A stretch of DNA of 64,000 nt, taken from the NCBI RefSeq assembly GCF_008271655.1, contig NZ_VKKX01000033.1, forward strand, positions 248,001 through 312,000, in the 5' to 3' direction. Shown here piece after piece: positions 16,026-25,333 of the stretch (within the stretch, counting starts at the first letter, position 1; every line of letters starts with the position of its first letter). Both the position numbers and the translations under genes were made by a program. The stretch is from Gemmobacter caeruleus. Lineage in GTDB: Bacteria; Pseudomonadota; Alphaproteobacteria; Rhodobacterales; Rhodobacteraceae. The notes beneath the pieces are model-generated. The model worked only from the letters and a program-made list of their open reading frames with translations, searched no databases and was not told the DNA's origin.

Positions 16026-16853
16026 ATGACAACGATCGCTTTGTTCGGTGCAGGCGGCAAGATGGGCGTGCGCCTGTCGCGTAACCTGGCCGCGACCGAT
16101 TTCACGGTGCGCCATGTAGAGGTGAGCGAGGCCGGGCAGGCGCGGCTCAAGGCCGAGGTCGGCGTCGATTGCATGGCCCCCGCCGTCGCGATCGACGGGG
16201 CGGATGTGGTGATCCTTGCGGTGCCCGATACCGTCATCGGCAAGGTCGCGGCCGGCATCGTGCCGCAGCTTGCACCCGGAACGATGGTGGTCTGCCTTGA
16301 CGCAGCGGCACCCTTTGCCGGCCATCTGCCGCAGCGCGACGACCTGACCTACTTCGTCACCCATCCGTGCCACCCGCCGATCTTCAACAACGAATCCACG
16401 CCAGAGGGGCGGCGCGATTTCTTTGGGGGGGTGGCGGCGCAGCAAGGCATCGTGAATGCGCTGATGCAGGGCCCCGAGGCGCATTATGCACTGGGAGAGG
16501 CCGTGGGCCGCGCGATCTATGCCCCCGTCGCCCGCAGCCATCGCGTGACGGTGGAACAGATGGCCATCCTCGAACCCGGCCTGTCGGAGACCGTCTGCGC
16601 CTCGCTTCTGGTGGTGATGCGCGAGGCGATGGACGAGGCGGTGGCGCGGGGCGTGCCGAAAGAGGCGGCGCGCGACTTTCTGCTCGGCCATATGAACATC
16701 CTCGGCGCCGTGATCTTTGAAGAGGTGCAGGGCGTGTTCTCGGATGCCTGCAACAAGGCGATCGAATTCGGCAAGCCCGTGCTGATGCGCGATGACTGGA
16801 AGCGCGTGTTCGAACCCGAGGAAATCGCCGCCTCGATCCAGCGGATCACCTGA
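16026..16853 (+). CDS. apnO: D-apionate oxidoisomerase (6-phosphogluconate-dehydrogenase-like)
   Basis: This 275-aa NAD-dependent enzyme has the N-terminal Rossmann motif ALFGAGGKMGVRLSRNL, DVVILAVPD, and the stretch THPCHPPIFNNES near residue 117-128 that I associate with the ApnO group. The family resembles 6-phosphogluconate dehydrogenase. ApnO oxidises and isomerises D-apionate to 3-oxo-isoapionate. I chose the ATG at 16026 because GGGAGGATTGGAGG precedes it; the frame is open far upstream, but only as a shadow of oiaK. It converges on oiaX with a shared terminator hairpin between them. Fold and motif are seen; the substrate follows from the full set of pathway genes. Confidence 0.82.
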   Translation: MTTIALFGAGGKMGVRLSRNLAATDFTVRHVEVSEAGQARLKAEVGVDCMAPAVAIDGADVVILAVPDTVIGKVAAGIVPQLAPGTMVVCLDAAAPFAGHLPQRDDLTYFVTHPCHPPIFNNESTPEGRRDFFGGVAAQQGIVNALMQGPEAHYALGEAVGRAIYAPVARSHRVTVEQMAILEPGLSETVCASLLVVMREAMDEAVARGVPKEAARDFLLGHMNILGAVIFEEVQGVFSDACNKAIEFGKPVLMRDDWKRVFEPEEIAASIQRIT

Positions 16854-16860
16854 CGAAAAG

Positions 16861-16881
16861 GGGCGCCGCGCAGCGGCGCCC
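16861..16881. terminator. Bidirectional terminator between apnO and oiaX
   Basis: A perfect 9-bp stem GGGCGCCGC / GCGGCGCCC closes on a GCA loop. It is flanked by AAAAG on the left and CTATTT on the right, so it could terminate both converging genes. Its last base is part of the oiaX stop codon. Confidence 0.6.
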
Positions 16882-18140
16882 TATTTGAGGAACTTCGCGA
16901 GACTGGCGGCCAGTTCGGGGTGGTCGCGGGCGTAATCGTCCAGCGTCACCCCGGCCTCGGCGGCCGCCCAGGCCTGACGGATGGCGCGCACGCCGTCGGC
17001 CGGGCCCCCCGGATGGCCATGAATGCCGCCACCGCCCAGATACATCAGATCGAGCCGCCCGCCGGTGCGGGCAAAGGTCTCGGGCGCCTGGCCGCCCCAT
17101 TGGCCGGAACAGACCACCGGCAGGGCGCGGTCGGCCTCGGAAAAGATCGGCGTCAGGCAGGCGTCAAACGATCTGACAAAGCTGTCATCGGGTTCCCAGT
17201 ATTTCGCGGCGATCCCGTTGACCTGAAACTGATCGACGCCCAGCAGCCGCCAGATCTTGTGCCAGGCGCGGAATTCCAGCCCAAGCGCGGGGTGCCGGGT
17301 CAGGATATCCCATCCGTTGCGATGCGCATGCAGGCACAGCGCCGAACGCCGGCGCAGAAAGCTCATGCCGCCATAGCCGATGGAGTTGATGTTGATCACC
17401 GCCGCATTGCCGCCCGCCGCCAGCACGCAATCATGGTTGCGCATCATCTCGTCCGGGTCGGCGGCCGAGATGCCAAAGGCATACATCACGCGCTTGCCGG
17501 TGCGTTGTTCATGGTCGCGGATCACCGGCATGATCGCCGCGACCCGCGCCGCCAGCGGCGAATAGGCCGGGCTCATCAGCTTTTCATCGTCCTTGATGAA
17601 ATCCACCCCTGCCGCGCAGAGGGTGCGAACCACCGCCGCGGTATCTTCGGGGGAAAGCCCCAGCGAGGGTTTGATGATCGAGGCGATCATCGGCCCGCGC
17701 GCCACGCCCATCAGCCGGCGTGACCCTTCGATGCCGAATTGCGGGCCGGGGTGGCAGGCCCATTCCGGCGGCAGGTCGATATCCATCACCCGGATGCCGG
17801 TCAGCCCGCGCGCGGCAAAGACCCCGCCCACGGCGATGGTCATCAGGGCGGCGATATCGGTGCCCACGGCCTCCAGCGGGTAGCCGATCACCGCATCGGC
17901 GCGGTTGTATCGCGTGCCCGCCGGGGCGTCGGGCTGTGGAAAGCCGGGGGTTTCCGTGACGGGCAGGGGGGTGAGCGAAATCACCCGCGCCGCATAGCGG
18001 GCCTTGAGTGCGGCGGTTTCGCCGGGCAGGTCGGTAAAGGTGCCGGTCGATTGATCCGCCGCGATCTTGGCGGCCATGGCTTCGGGGTGGCCGGCTGTCT
18101 CGATCCGATAGGTTACCCGGATTTCCGCCCTGTCCGTCAT
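16881..18140 (-). CDS. oiaX: RuBisCO-like protein, 3-oxo-isoapionate-4-phosphate transcarboxylase/hydrolase
   Basis: This 419-aa RuBisCO-superfamily protein keeps the metal-site lysine, Asp and Glu in FIKDDEKL (K183, D185, E186; Lys201/Asp203/Glu204 in plant RuBisCO). It also keeps the lysine of IIKPSLG (K157), HAHR (271-274), a loop lysine K313, S345 in CSGQWGG, and the phosphate-binding GGGG at 369-372. The second lysine of the RuBisCO KPK motif is serine here, so it is not a CO2-fixing RuBisCO. With OiaK and ApnO present it fits OiaX, giving 3-phosphoglycerate plus glycolate. The ATG at 18140 follows GGGAGGG; upstream in-frame TTG and ATG codons are less likely. Confidence 0.85.
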   Translation of the reverse strand: MTDRAEIRVTYRIETAGHPEAMAAKIAADQSTGTFTDLPGETAALKARYAARVISLTPLPVTETPGFPQPDAPAGTRYNRADAVIGYPLEAVGTDIAALMTIAVGGVFAARGLTGIRVMDIDLPPEWACHPGPQFGIEGSRRLMGVARGPMIASIIKPSLGLSPEDTAAVVRTLCAAGVDFIKDDEKLMSPAYSPLAARVAAIMPVIRDHEQRTGKRVMYAFGISAADPDEMMRNHDCVLAAGGNAAVININSIGYGGMSFLRRRSALCLHAHRNGWDILTRHPALGLEFRAWHKIWRLLGVDQFQVNGIAAKYWEPDDSFVRSFDACLTPIFSEADRALPVVCSGQWGGQAPETFARTGGRLDLMYLGGGGIHGHPGGPADGVRAIRQAWAAAEAGVTLDDYARDHPELAASLAKFLK

Positions 18141-18163
18141 CGCGCCCTCCCTCATTTGCAAAT

Positions 18164-18193
18164 TGATATACTCATCATACCTGTTGACATCAA
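18164..18193 (-). promoter_or_regulatory. oiaX promoter with built-in operator
   Basis: Minus strand: -35 TTGATG (18193-18188), exactly 17 bp, then -10 TATATC (18170-18165). The spacer and -10 contain the 18-bp motif of operator site 1 (18164-18181 here). Any protein bound to it would cover the oiaX promoter. On the plus strand a perfect TTGACA (18184-18189) abuts the motif and may be the -35 of the transport operon, though no clear -10 follows. Confidence 0.6.
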
Positions 18194-18257
18194 GATCATT
18201 CTACCTCAACGTCCATCTCGTCAGTGTGGAGACCGCGACCGTTCCGGCGCGGACTGA

Positions 18258-19214
<957 letters not shown>

Positions 19215-19227
19215 GCCCGCGCCTTTC

Positions 19228-19253
19228 GGGTCCGGCGCCGCGCCGGACCCTTT
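19228..19253 (+). terminator. Intra-operon hairpin after the binding-protein gene
   Basis: GGGTCCGGC and GCCGGACCC form a 9-bp stem with a 5-nt loop, followed by TTTCCCC. Such leaky hairpins after the first gene commonly let the binding protein be made in excess over the membrane parts. The T-run is short, so partial read-through is expected. Confidence 0.55.
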
Positions 19254-19272
19254 CCCCTATTCGGAGCCGCCC

Positions 19273-19932
19273 ATGACCTGCCGCGCGCCGCATGTGCTTT
19301 TCGTCATCGTGCTGGGCCTGATGCCCCTGACGGGCTGCAAGATCGTCAAGACCCCGGAACCCGGTTCGGAAGCCGCCGGTTCCGCCACGGCCACCCCCGC
19401 CGATGATGCCGCCCGCATGGCGCGGATGGCGGCCGAAATCTTTGCGGCCAAGGTCGTGCCCTTTGTCGCCGAACAGGCGGTGGATCTGTCCACCCTGCGC
19501 GATGCGGTTGCGGGCGGGCTGGATGCCGCCGGCGCACAGCATGGCCACCGCCCGGAAAGCGAGGGCAGCCCCTGGAATTTCCTGGTGAAAGGGCAGGGCA
19601 AGGTGGTCAAGGCCGATACCGCCAGCCGCGCGGCAAAGCTGGAACTGGACAGCGACGGCGACGGGGTGGCGGATGTGACCGTGCAGCTTGGCCCTGTGAT
19701 CAAGGGCACCTCGCTGCGCGATGCCGCCGATTTCCTGGTCTTTACCGATTTCCGCGATCAGATCGAATTCGCCAAGCTGGCCCGCGCCCTGAATGACGAG
19801 GCGCACAAGGCGCTGCGCCTGCCAGAGGGCGATCTGACCGGCCGACGCTTTGCCTTTGAGGGCGCGTTGACCTTGCGTGCCAAGGGCGATGCCCTGCTGC
19901 TGGTGCCCACGCAATTGTCCGAGGTGCCGTGA
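19273..19932 (+). CDS. DUF2291 family lipoprotein
   Basis: This 219-aa protein has a lipoprotein signal with lipobox LTGC (cysteine at residue 21), so it is predicted to be membrane-anchored in the periplasm. The body contains SPWNFLVKGQGKVV, a DSDGDGVADV segment and LRDAADFLVFTDFRDQIEFAKLARALN, which match my knowledge of DUF2291 proteins found beside sugar ABC transporters. No function is established. It lies between the binding-protein gene and the ATPase gene, and its stop overlaps the ATPase start (TGATG), implying it is made in step with the transporter. The ATG at 19273 was chosen because it begins the signal peptide. Confidence 0.75.
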   Translation: MTCRAPHVLFVIVLGLMPLTGCKIVKTPEPGSEAAGSATATPADDAARMARMAAEIFAAKVVPFVAEQAVDLSTLRDAVAGGLDAAGAQHGHRPESEGSPWNFLVKGQGKVVKADTASRAAKLELDSDGDGVADVTVQLGPVIKGTSLRDAADFLVFTDFRDQIEFAKLARALNDEAHKALRLPEGDLTGRRFAFEGALTLRAKGDALLLVPTQLSEVP

Positions 19933-21467
19933 TGGATCATCCGGTCGGCTTGCAGATCCGCGGCGGGACCAAGGTCTATCCCGGCACGCGGGCGCTGAAA
20001 TCGGTGGATTTCGACCTGCGCATGGGCGCGGTCAATGTGCTGGTGGGCGAGAATGGCGCCGGCAAATCCACCATGATGAAGGTCATTGCCGGGGTCGAGC
20101 AACTGACCGAGGGCCGCATCCTCATGCAGGATCGCGAGGTGCATTTCCGGGGCACCGACGATGCCCGCCGCCATGGCATCGGCATCGTGTTCCAGGAACT
20201 GAACCTGTTTCCCAACATGACGGTGGCGGAAAACATCTTCATCGGGCGCGAGATCACACGGGGCGGCGTCGATATCGACATGGAGACGCAGCGCGCCGCC
20301 ACAAGACGCCTGATGGAACGGCTGGAACATGACATCCATCCCGACACCCCGGTTGCAGAGCTGCGCGTGGGTCAGCAGCAGATCGTGGAAATCGCCAAAT
20401 CGCTGGCCCAGGATGCGCGCATCCTGATCCTGGACGAACCGACCTCAGCCCTTTCTGCCGCCGAGGTGGAGATCCTGTTCCGCGTCATTGCCGAATTGAA
20501 GCGTGACGGGGTCGGCATCGTCTATATCTCGCACCGGCTGGAGGAACTGATCCGCATCGGCGATTACATCACCGTCCTGCGCGATGGCACCATCACCGGC
20601 GCGCGGGCCATGGCGGGGGTGGATGTGCCCTGGATCGTGCGCAACATGATCGGCGAGGCGTCCAAGGACTTCGCGAAAGAGGTCGAACACCCGTTCGGGG
20701 CCGAGATCTTTCGTGCCGAGGATGTCTGTCTGCCGCGTGCCGGCGGCGGGCTGGCGGTCGATCACGTCTCGCTTTCGCTGCGCGCGGGCGAGATCGTGGG
20801 GGTTTATGGGCTGATGGGCGCCGGCCGGTCGGAGTTTCTGGAATGCGTGATCGGCCGTCACCCCCATGCCACCGGGCAGATGGCCATTGCGGGAGAGCCG
20901 CTGCGCGACCGCAGCATTGCCGGGCGTATCGCCCGGGGCATCGCGCTGATCCCCGAGGATCGCAAGAATGACGGGCTGATCCAGATGGCCAGCATCCGCG
21001 AGAACATGACCCTGTCGAGCCTGGGCCGCTTTACCCGGTTGTTCCACATGGTTCTGGGTGCCGAACGTCGGGGCGTCGCCGAATTCGTGAAACGGCTGAC
21101 GGTGAAGATCGCCTCGATGGAAAACCCGGTTTCCAGCCTGTCGGGCGGGAACCAGCAAAAGGTGGTGATCGGCAAGGCGCTGATGACCACGCCCAAGGTG
21201 CTGTTGATGGACGAACCCTCACGCGGGATCGACATCGGCGCCAAGGCCGAGGTGTTCCGCACCATGCGTCAGCTTGCGGCGCAGGGGCTGGGCATCCTGT
21301 TCGTGACCTCGGATCTGGAAGAGGTCATGGCCCTGTCGGACCGCATCATCGTGATGTCCGAGGGCCGCATCACCGGAGAATTCGACCGCGGCACGGCGAC
21401 CGAAACCGCCGTCATCGCCGCCGCGGCGCCCGGACAGGGCCGCCCCGCACAGGAGCTTGTTGCATGA
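19932..21467 (+). CDS. Sugar ABC transporter ATP-binding protein, RbsA type
   Basis: This 511-aa ATPase has two fused ABC domains. The first has Walker A GENGAGKSTMMK, signature LRVGQQQIVEIAKSL and Walker B ILILDEPTSAL. The second has a divergent P-loop YGLMGAGRSEFLE, signature LSGGNQQKVVIGKAL and VLLMDEPSRGID. This is the standard ribose/xylose/galactose importer layout, in which the second P-loop lacks the usual GKS/T. The ATG at 19932 overlaps the DUF2291 stop and the stop overlaps the permease ATG, so the three are translationally coupled. It powers uptake of the sugar bound by the 18.3-kb binding protein. Confidence 0.93.
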   Translation: MDHPVGLQIRGGTKVYPGTRALKSVDFDLRMGAVNVLVGENGAGKSTMMKVIAGVEQLTEGRILMQDREVHFRGTDDARRHGIGIVFQELNLFPNMTVAENIFIGREITRGGVDIDMETQRAATRRLMERLEHDIHPDTPVAELRVGQQQIVEIAKSLAQDARILILDEPTSALSAAEVEILFRVIAELKRDGVGIVYISHRLEELIRIGDYITVLRDGTITGARAMAGVDVPWIVRNMIGEASKDFAKEVEHPFGAEIFRAEDVCLPRAGGGLAVDHVSLSLRAGEIVGVYGLMGAGRSEFLECVIGRHPHATGQMAIAGEPLRDRSIAGRIARGIALIPEDRKNDGLIQMASIRENMTLSSLGRFTRLFHMVLGAERRGVAEFVKRLTVKIASMENPVSSLSGGNQQKVVIGKALMTTPKVLLMDEPSRGIDIGAKAEVFRTMRQLAAQGLGILFVTSDLEEVMALSDRIIVMSEGRITGEFDRGTATETAVIAAAAPGQGRPAQELVA

Positions 21468-22528
21468 GCCACGCCGCCACCCATCCGCCCACCGGCGCCG
21501 CCGCGCCCAATCTGGGCCTGCTGGTGCTGAAGGCGCGCACCTTCATCGCCCTGATCCTGGTCTTTGCCTTTTTCGCCGTGGCCGCACCGAATTTCCTGTC
21601 GGCGGCGAATATGGTGATCATGTCGAAACATGTGGCGCTGAACGCCTTTCTGGCCATCGGCATGACCTTTGTCATCATCTCGGGCGGGATCGACCTGTCG
21701 GTCGGCTCCATCGTCGGGCTTTGCGGCATGGTCGCGGGCTGGCTGGTGCTTTATGGCGTCGATTTCGGGCTGGGCTGGTCGATCCAGTTCAACACGCTGG
21801 AAATTTGCCTGATCGTCTGTCTGGTCGGTATCGCCATCGGCGCGGTGAACGCGCTGCTCATCACCCGGCTGAACGTCGCGCCCTTCATCGCGACGCTGGG
21901 CACGCTTTACATCTGCCGGGGGGCGGCGATGCTGTCCTCGGACGGGCGCACCTTTCCCAACCTGAATGGCAGCGCGGAATACGGGTCGGAGAGTTTCCGC
22001 CAGATCGGGGCTGGCAGCCTGCTGGGCCTGCCGATCTCGATCTGGATGCTGATCGTGGTGGCGGCGCTGGCCGCCTATATCTCGCGGCGCACGCCGCTGG
22101 GGCGCTATATCTACGCTGTCGGCGGCAATGAACGCGGCGCCGCCCTGTCAGGGGTCAAGGTCAACCGGATCAAGCTGTTCGTCTACATGTTCTCGGGGTT
22201 TTGCGCGGCGCTGGTCGGGCTGATCGTCAGCTCGCAGCTTGTCGCGTCGCACCCCGCCACGGGCGAGACGTTCGAGCTGAACGCCATCGCGGCGGCGGTG
22301 CTGGGCGGCACCTCGATGTCGGGCGGGCGCGGGCGGATCGGGGGCACGATCATCGGGGCCTTCGTGATCGGCGTTCTGTCGGACGGTCTGGTGATGATGG
22401 GCGTCTCGGCCTTCTGGCAGACGGTGATCAAGGGGCTTGTCATTGTGGCCGCCGTGGTGGTGGATCAGGCACAGCAGAAACTTCAGGCCCGCGTCGCGTT
22501 GCAGGCGCAGGCCGCACTGGGGAAATGA
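21464..22528 (+). CDS. Sugar ABC transporter permease, RbsC type
   Basis: This 354-aa polytopic membrane protein has about eight to ten hydrophobic segments and the RbsC-family motifs TFVIISGGIDLSVGSIVGL, GRYIYAVGGNERGAALSGV and ELNAIAAAVLGGTSMSGG; the last two regions contact the ATPase or line the channel in this family. The ATG at 21464 overlaps the end of the ATPase gene (ATGA). Only one permease is encoded, so it probably forms a homodimer, as for RbsC. One base separates it from apsD, tying transport to the first catabolic step. Confidence 0.93.
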   Translation: MSHAATHPPTGAAAPNLGLLVLKARTFIALILVFAFFAVAAPNFLSAANMVIMSKHVALNAFLAIGMTFVIISGGIDLSVGSIVGLCGMVAGWLVLYGVDFGLGWSIQFNTLEICLIVCLVGIAIGAVNALLITRLNVAPFIATLGTLYICRGAAMLSSDGRTFPNLNGSAEYGSESFRQIGAGSLLGLPISIWMLIVVAALAAYISRRTPLGRYIYAVGGNERGAALSGVKVNRIKLFVYMFSGFCAALVGLIVSSQLVASHPATGETFELNAIAAAVLGGTSMSGGRGRIGGTIIGAFVIGVLSDGLVMMGVSAFWQTVIKGLVIVAAVVVDQAQQKLQARVALQAQAALGK

Positions 22529-22529
22529 C

Positions 22530-23549
22530 ATGCTGAACGGTGCCCTGATCGGATGCGGCTTCTTTGCACAGAACCAGATGCATGGCTGGGCCGGCATCGA
22601 GGGGGTGCGGATCGTCGCGGTCTGTGACCGCGACGCGACCCGCCGCGATGAAACCGCCGCCCGTTTTGGCGCCCGGCCTTATGCCGATGCGGCCGCGATG
22701 CTGGCGGCGGAACGGCTGGATTTCGTGGATATCGCGACCACCGTCGCCTCGCATCGCCCGCTGGTGGAACTGGCGGCGGGGGCGGGGCTGCATGTGATCT
22801 GTCAAAAGCCCTTTGCCGAAACGACGGCCGATGCCCGCGCCATGGTCGAAGCGGTGGAGCGTGCCGGCAAGACGCTGATGATACACGAGAATTTCCGATG
22901 GCAATCGGCGGTGCGCGCCGCGATCTCTGCCATCCGCGACGGTGCCGTGGGCAGGCCGTTTTTTGGGCGCGTCACTTTTCGGTCGGGCTATGATGTCTAT
23001 GCCGGTCAGCCCTATCTGGCGACGGATGAGCGGTTCATCATTCAGGATCTGGGTATTCACATTCTGGATATCGCGCGCGCGCTGTTCGGCGATGTCGCGA
23101 CGATCAGCGCCACCACGCGCCGTGTGAACCCGCGTATCCGGGGCGAGGATGTCGCGACCATGCTGCTGGAACATGAGGGCGGTGCGACGTCGGTGGTGGA
23201 TTGTTCCTATGCCACGCGGCGCACGCCCGAGACCTTTCCCGAAACCCTGCTGGAGATCGACGGCGATCTGGGCAGCTTGCGGCTGGAGGCCGGCTACCGG
23301 CTGGTGATCCAGCGTGACGGCGAACAGACCCTGCGCGATGTGGCGCCGCCGGTCCTGCCCTGGGCATCGCGGCCCTGGCACAACATTCAGGAAAGCGTGC
23401 AGATCATCCAGCAACATTTCGTGGATTGCCTGCGCGCGGGCGGGGTGCCTGAAACCTCGGGTCAGGACAATCTGAAGACGCTGGCGCTGGTGGAGGCGGC
23501 CTATGTCTCGGCGCGCGAGGGCACGCGCATTGATCTGCGGGGCTGGTGA
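22530..23549 (+). CDS. apsD: D-apiose dehydrogenase (Gfo/Idh/MocA family)
   Basis: This 339-aa oxidoreductase has the N-terminal NAD-binding motif ALIGCGFFAQNQMHGW and the family's lysine motif as CQKPFAETTADA near residues 90-101 (EKP in most members). The C-terminal part carries GHxxD-like features (IIQDLGIHILDIARALFG). In the D-apiose pathway ApsD oxidises the sugar to apionolactone. The ATG at 22530 follows the permease stop by one base, and the gene's own stop overlaps the lactonase start. The family is clear; the specific substrate is inferred from the complete set of neighbours. Confidence 0.78.
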   Translation: MLNGALIGCGFFAQNQMHGWAGIEGVRIVAVCDRDATRRDETAARFGARPYADAAAMLAAERLDFVDIATTVASHRPLVELAAGAGLHVICQKPFAETTADARAMVEAVERAGKTLMIHENFRWQSAVRAAISAIRDGAVGRPFFGRVTFRSGYDVYAGQPYLATDERFIIQDLGIHILDIARALFGDVATISATTRRVNPRIRGEDVATMLLEHEGGATSVVDCSYATRRTPETFPETLLEIDGDLGSLRLEAGYRLVIQRDGEQTLRDVAPPVLPWASRPWHNIQESVQIIQQHFVDCLRAGGVPETSGQDNLKTLALVEAAYVSAREGTRIDLRGW

Positions 23550-25312
23550 TGGAGGCGCGCGCGCTCTATGGCACCGAGGCTCCGCCCGCGCTGCAACAGC
23601 GGTTGGTTGCAGGGCCGGTCTCGCTGGGGCTGGAGGGTGGCAATCTGCGCCATCTGCGTCATGGCGAGACCGAGCTGATCCGCGCAGTGGCCTTTCTGGT
23701 GCGTGACCGCGACTGGGGCACGCTGGCGCCCGAAATCCGCGATCTGCGCATCGAGGTGGGCGATGAAACGCGCGTCAGCTATACCGCGCATTTCGACAGC
23801 GGGGTGGCGCGGCTTGCGGTGGATGTGACGATCCGCCTGACCGCTGGCCTCCTGCGCTTTGCCGCCGAGGCGCGGGCGACCGGCGATTTCGAGACCAACC
23901 GCACCGGCTTTACGGTGCTGCACCCGATCGAGGGTGTGGCCGGTGCGCCGCTGCGGGTGGAACATGGCGATGCCCTGGCCGAAGACAGCCAGTTTCCCGT
24001 GCTGATCGCGCCGTGGCAGCCCTTTCAGAATATCACCGGGCTGATTCATCAGGCGGGCGGGCTGCGGGTGACCTGCCGGTTCGAGGGTGATGTCTTCGAG
24101 ATGGAGGATCAACGGCAATGGGGCGATGCCAGCTACAAGACCTATGTGCGCCCGCTGGCCCTGCCCTGGCCCTATTGCATCGCCGATGGCAGCGTGATCC
24201 GGCAGGCGGTGGAAATCCGGTGGGAGGCGGTGGCGCCGGCCGCCCCGGTCGCGCCGCTGCGTTGTGTCGTGCCGGATGCGGTCTTTCCTGAAACCGCCTT
24301 GCTGCTGGACGCGGCCGAGGCCGCGCGCCCCGATGCGCCGGCGCTGATCCGTCAGATCGGGCCGCAGCGCCTTTTGTGCCATCTGGATGCGGCGGCGGGG
24401 CATGGGCTGACCGAGCTGCGGGCCTTTGCCGATTTGCAGGCGCGTCTGCCTGAATGCGCGTTCGATCTGGAGCTGATCGCGCACTGTCGTCCCGACGGTG
24501 ATCTGACCGCAGAATTTACCGGCCATGCCGCCGATCTGGCGCGTGCGGGGTTCCACCCGGCCTCGGTCATGGTCTGCCCCGCGGTCGATCGGCAATCGAC
24601 GCCGCCCGGGTCGGAATGGCCGGCCTGCACGCCGCTGGAGGCGATCCATCGCGCCGCGCGCGCGGCCTTTGCCGGTATCGCGCTGGGCGGCGGCATGGCA
24701 AGTTTCTTTCCCGAGCTGAACCGCAAGCGCCCGCCGGTGGCGCTGCTGGATTTCGTGAGCCATGGGCTGTGCCCCATCGTGCATGCGGCTGACGATCTTT
24801 CGGTGATGGAGACGCTGGAGACGGTGCCGCATATCATGCTTTCGGCGCAGGCGATCGCGGCGGGCGCGGCGCGGCGGCTTGGCCCTTCGACCCTCGCGAT
24901 GCGGCAAAACCCCTATGGCAGCCGCACTTTGCCCAATCCGGGGCGGGGGCGGGTCTGCATGACCGACGATGACCCGCGTCAGGATGGCGCCTTTGCGGCC
25001 GCCTGGACACTGGGCCTTGCCACGCAGATCGCCCCGGCCGGGTTGCAGGTCTGGACACCCGCCGGGTTGACCGGGCCGCGCGGGCTGTTTCACACCGATG
25101 GAAGGGCGCGGCCGCTGGCGGCGGTGGTGGCGCGACTGGCGGGGCTTGCCGGCCAGCCGGTCAATGCGGCGGAACTGGGCGGCGGCCGGTCGCGGCTGGC
25201 CTGTGGGGCGCGCGTGCTGGAGGCGAACCTGACCGCCACCGCGCAGGGGCCCCTGCCGCCCTATGGCTGGCGCGAGGATTTGCAAGCGGGACGGCAAGGC
25301 ACTATGCCTTGA
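23549..25312 (+). CDS. apnL: Probable D-apionate lactonase
   Basis: This 587-aa cytoplasmic protein (no signal peptide) has no motif I can tie to a well-known hydrolase. It carries RTGFTVLHPI near residue 115-125 and the conserved-looking MEDQRQWGDASYKTYVRPL near 185-203. A large protein of this kind next to ApsD fits ApnL, which opens apionolactone to D-apionate. The ATG at 23549 overlaps the apsD stop (TGATG); a GTG three bases upstream is the alternative. It is the last enzyme of the operon before the GntR regulator. The assignment is mainly from position and length. Confidence 0.68.
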   Translation: MEARALYGTEAPPALQQRLVAGPVSLGLEGGNLRHLRHGETELIRAVAFLVRDRDWGTLAPEIRDLRIEVGDETRVSYTAHFDSGVARLAVDVTIRLTAGLLRFAAEARATGDFETNRTGFTVLHPIEGVAGAPLRVEHGDALAEDSQFPVLIAPWQPFQNITGLIHQAGGLRVTCRFEGDVFEMEDQRQWGDASYKTYVRPLALPWPYCIADGSVIRQAVEIRWEAVAPAAPVAPLRCVVPDAVFPETALLLDAAEAARPDAPALIRQIGPQRLLCHLDAAAGHGLTELRAFADLQARLPECAFDLELIAHCRPDGDLTAEFTGHAADLARAGFHPASVMVCPAVDRQSTPPGSEWPACTPLEAIHRAARAAFAGIALGGGMASFFPELNRKRPPVALLDFVSHGLCPIVHAADDLSVMETLETVPHIMLSAQAIAAGAARRLGPSTLAMRQNPYGSRTLPNPGRGRVCMTDDDPRQDGAFAAAWTLGLATQIAPAGLQVWTPAGLTGPRGLFHTDGRARPLAAVVARLAGLAGQPVNAAELGGGRSRLACGARVLEANLTATAQGPLPPYGWREDLQAGRQGTMP

Positions 25313-25333
25313 GGAGCGCCGCAAGGAGAAGCC

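Noticed and set aside
14610-16853. A 747-codon plus-strand frame ending with apnO
   Set aside because: Only the last 275 codons (from the ATG at 16026 with a strong ribosome site) make sense as protein; the rest mirrors oiaK on the other strand.
16881-18140. A true RuBisCO and a Calvin-cycle locus
   Set aside because: The second lysine of KPK is missing, no small subunit or phosphoribulokinase is nearby, and the neighbours are sugar-acid enzymes.
23501-25324. A 607-codon minus-strand frame opposite apnL
   Set aside because: Low-complexity Arg/Gln-rich translation without motifs; the plus-strand frame is part of a tight operon.
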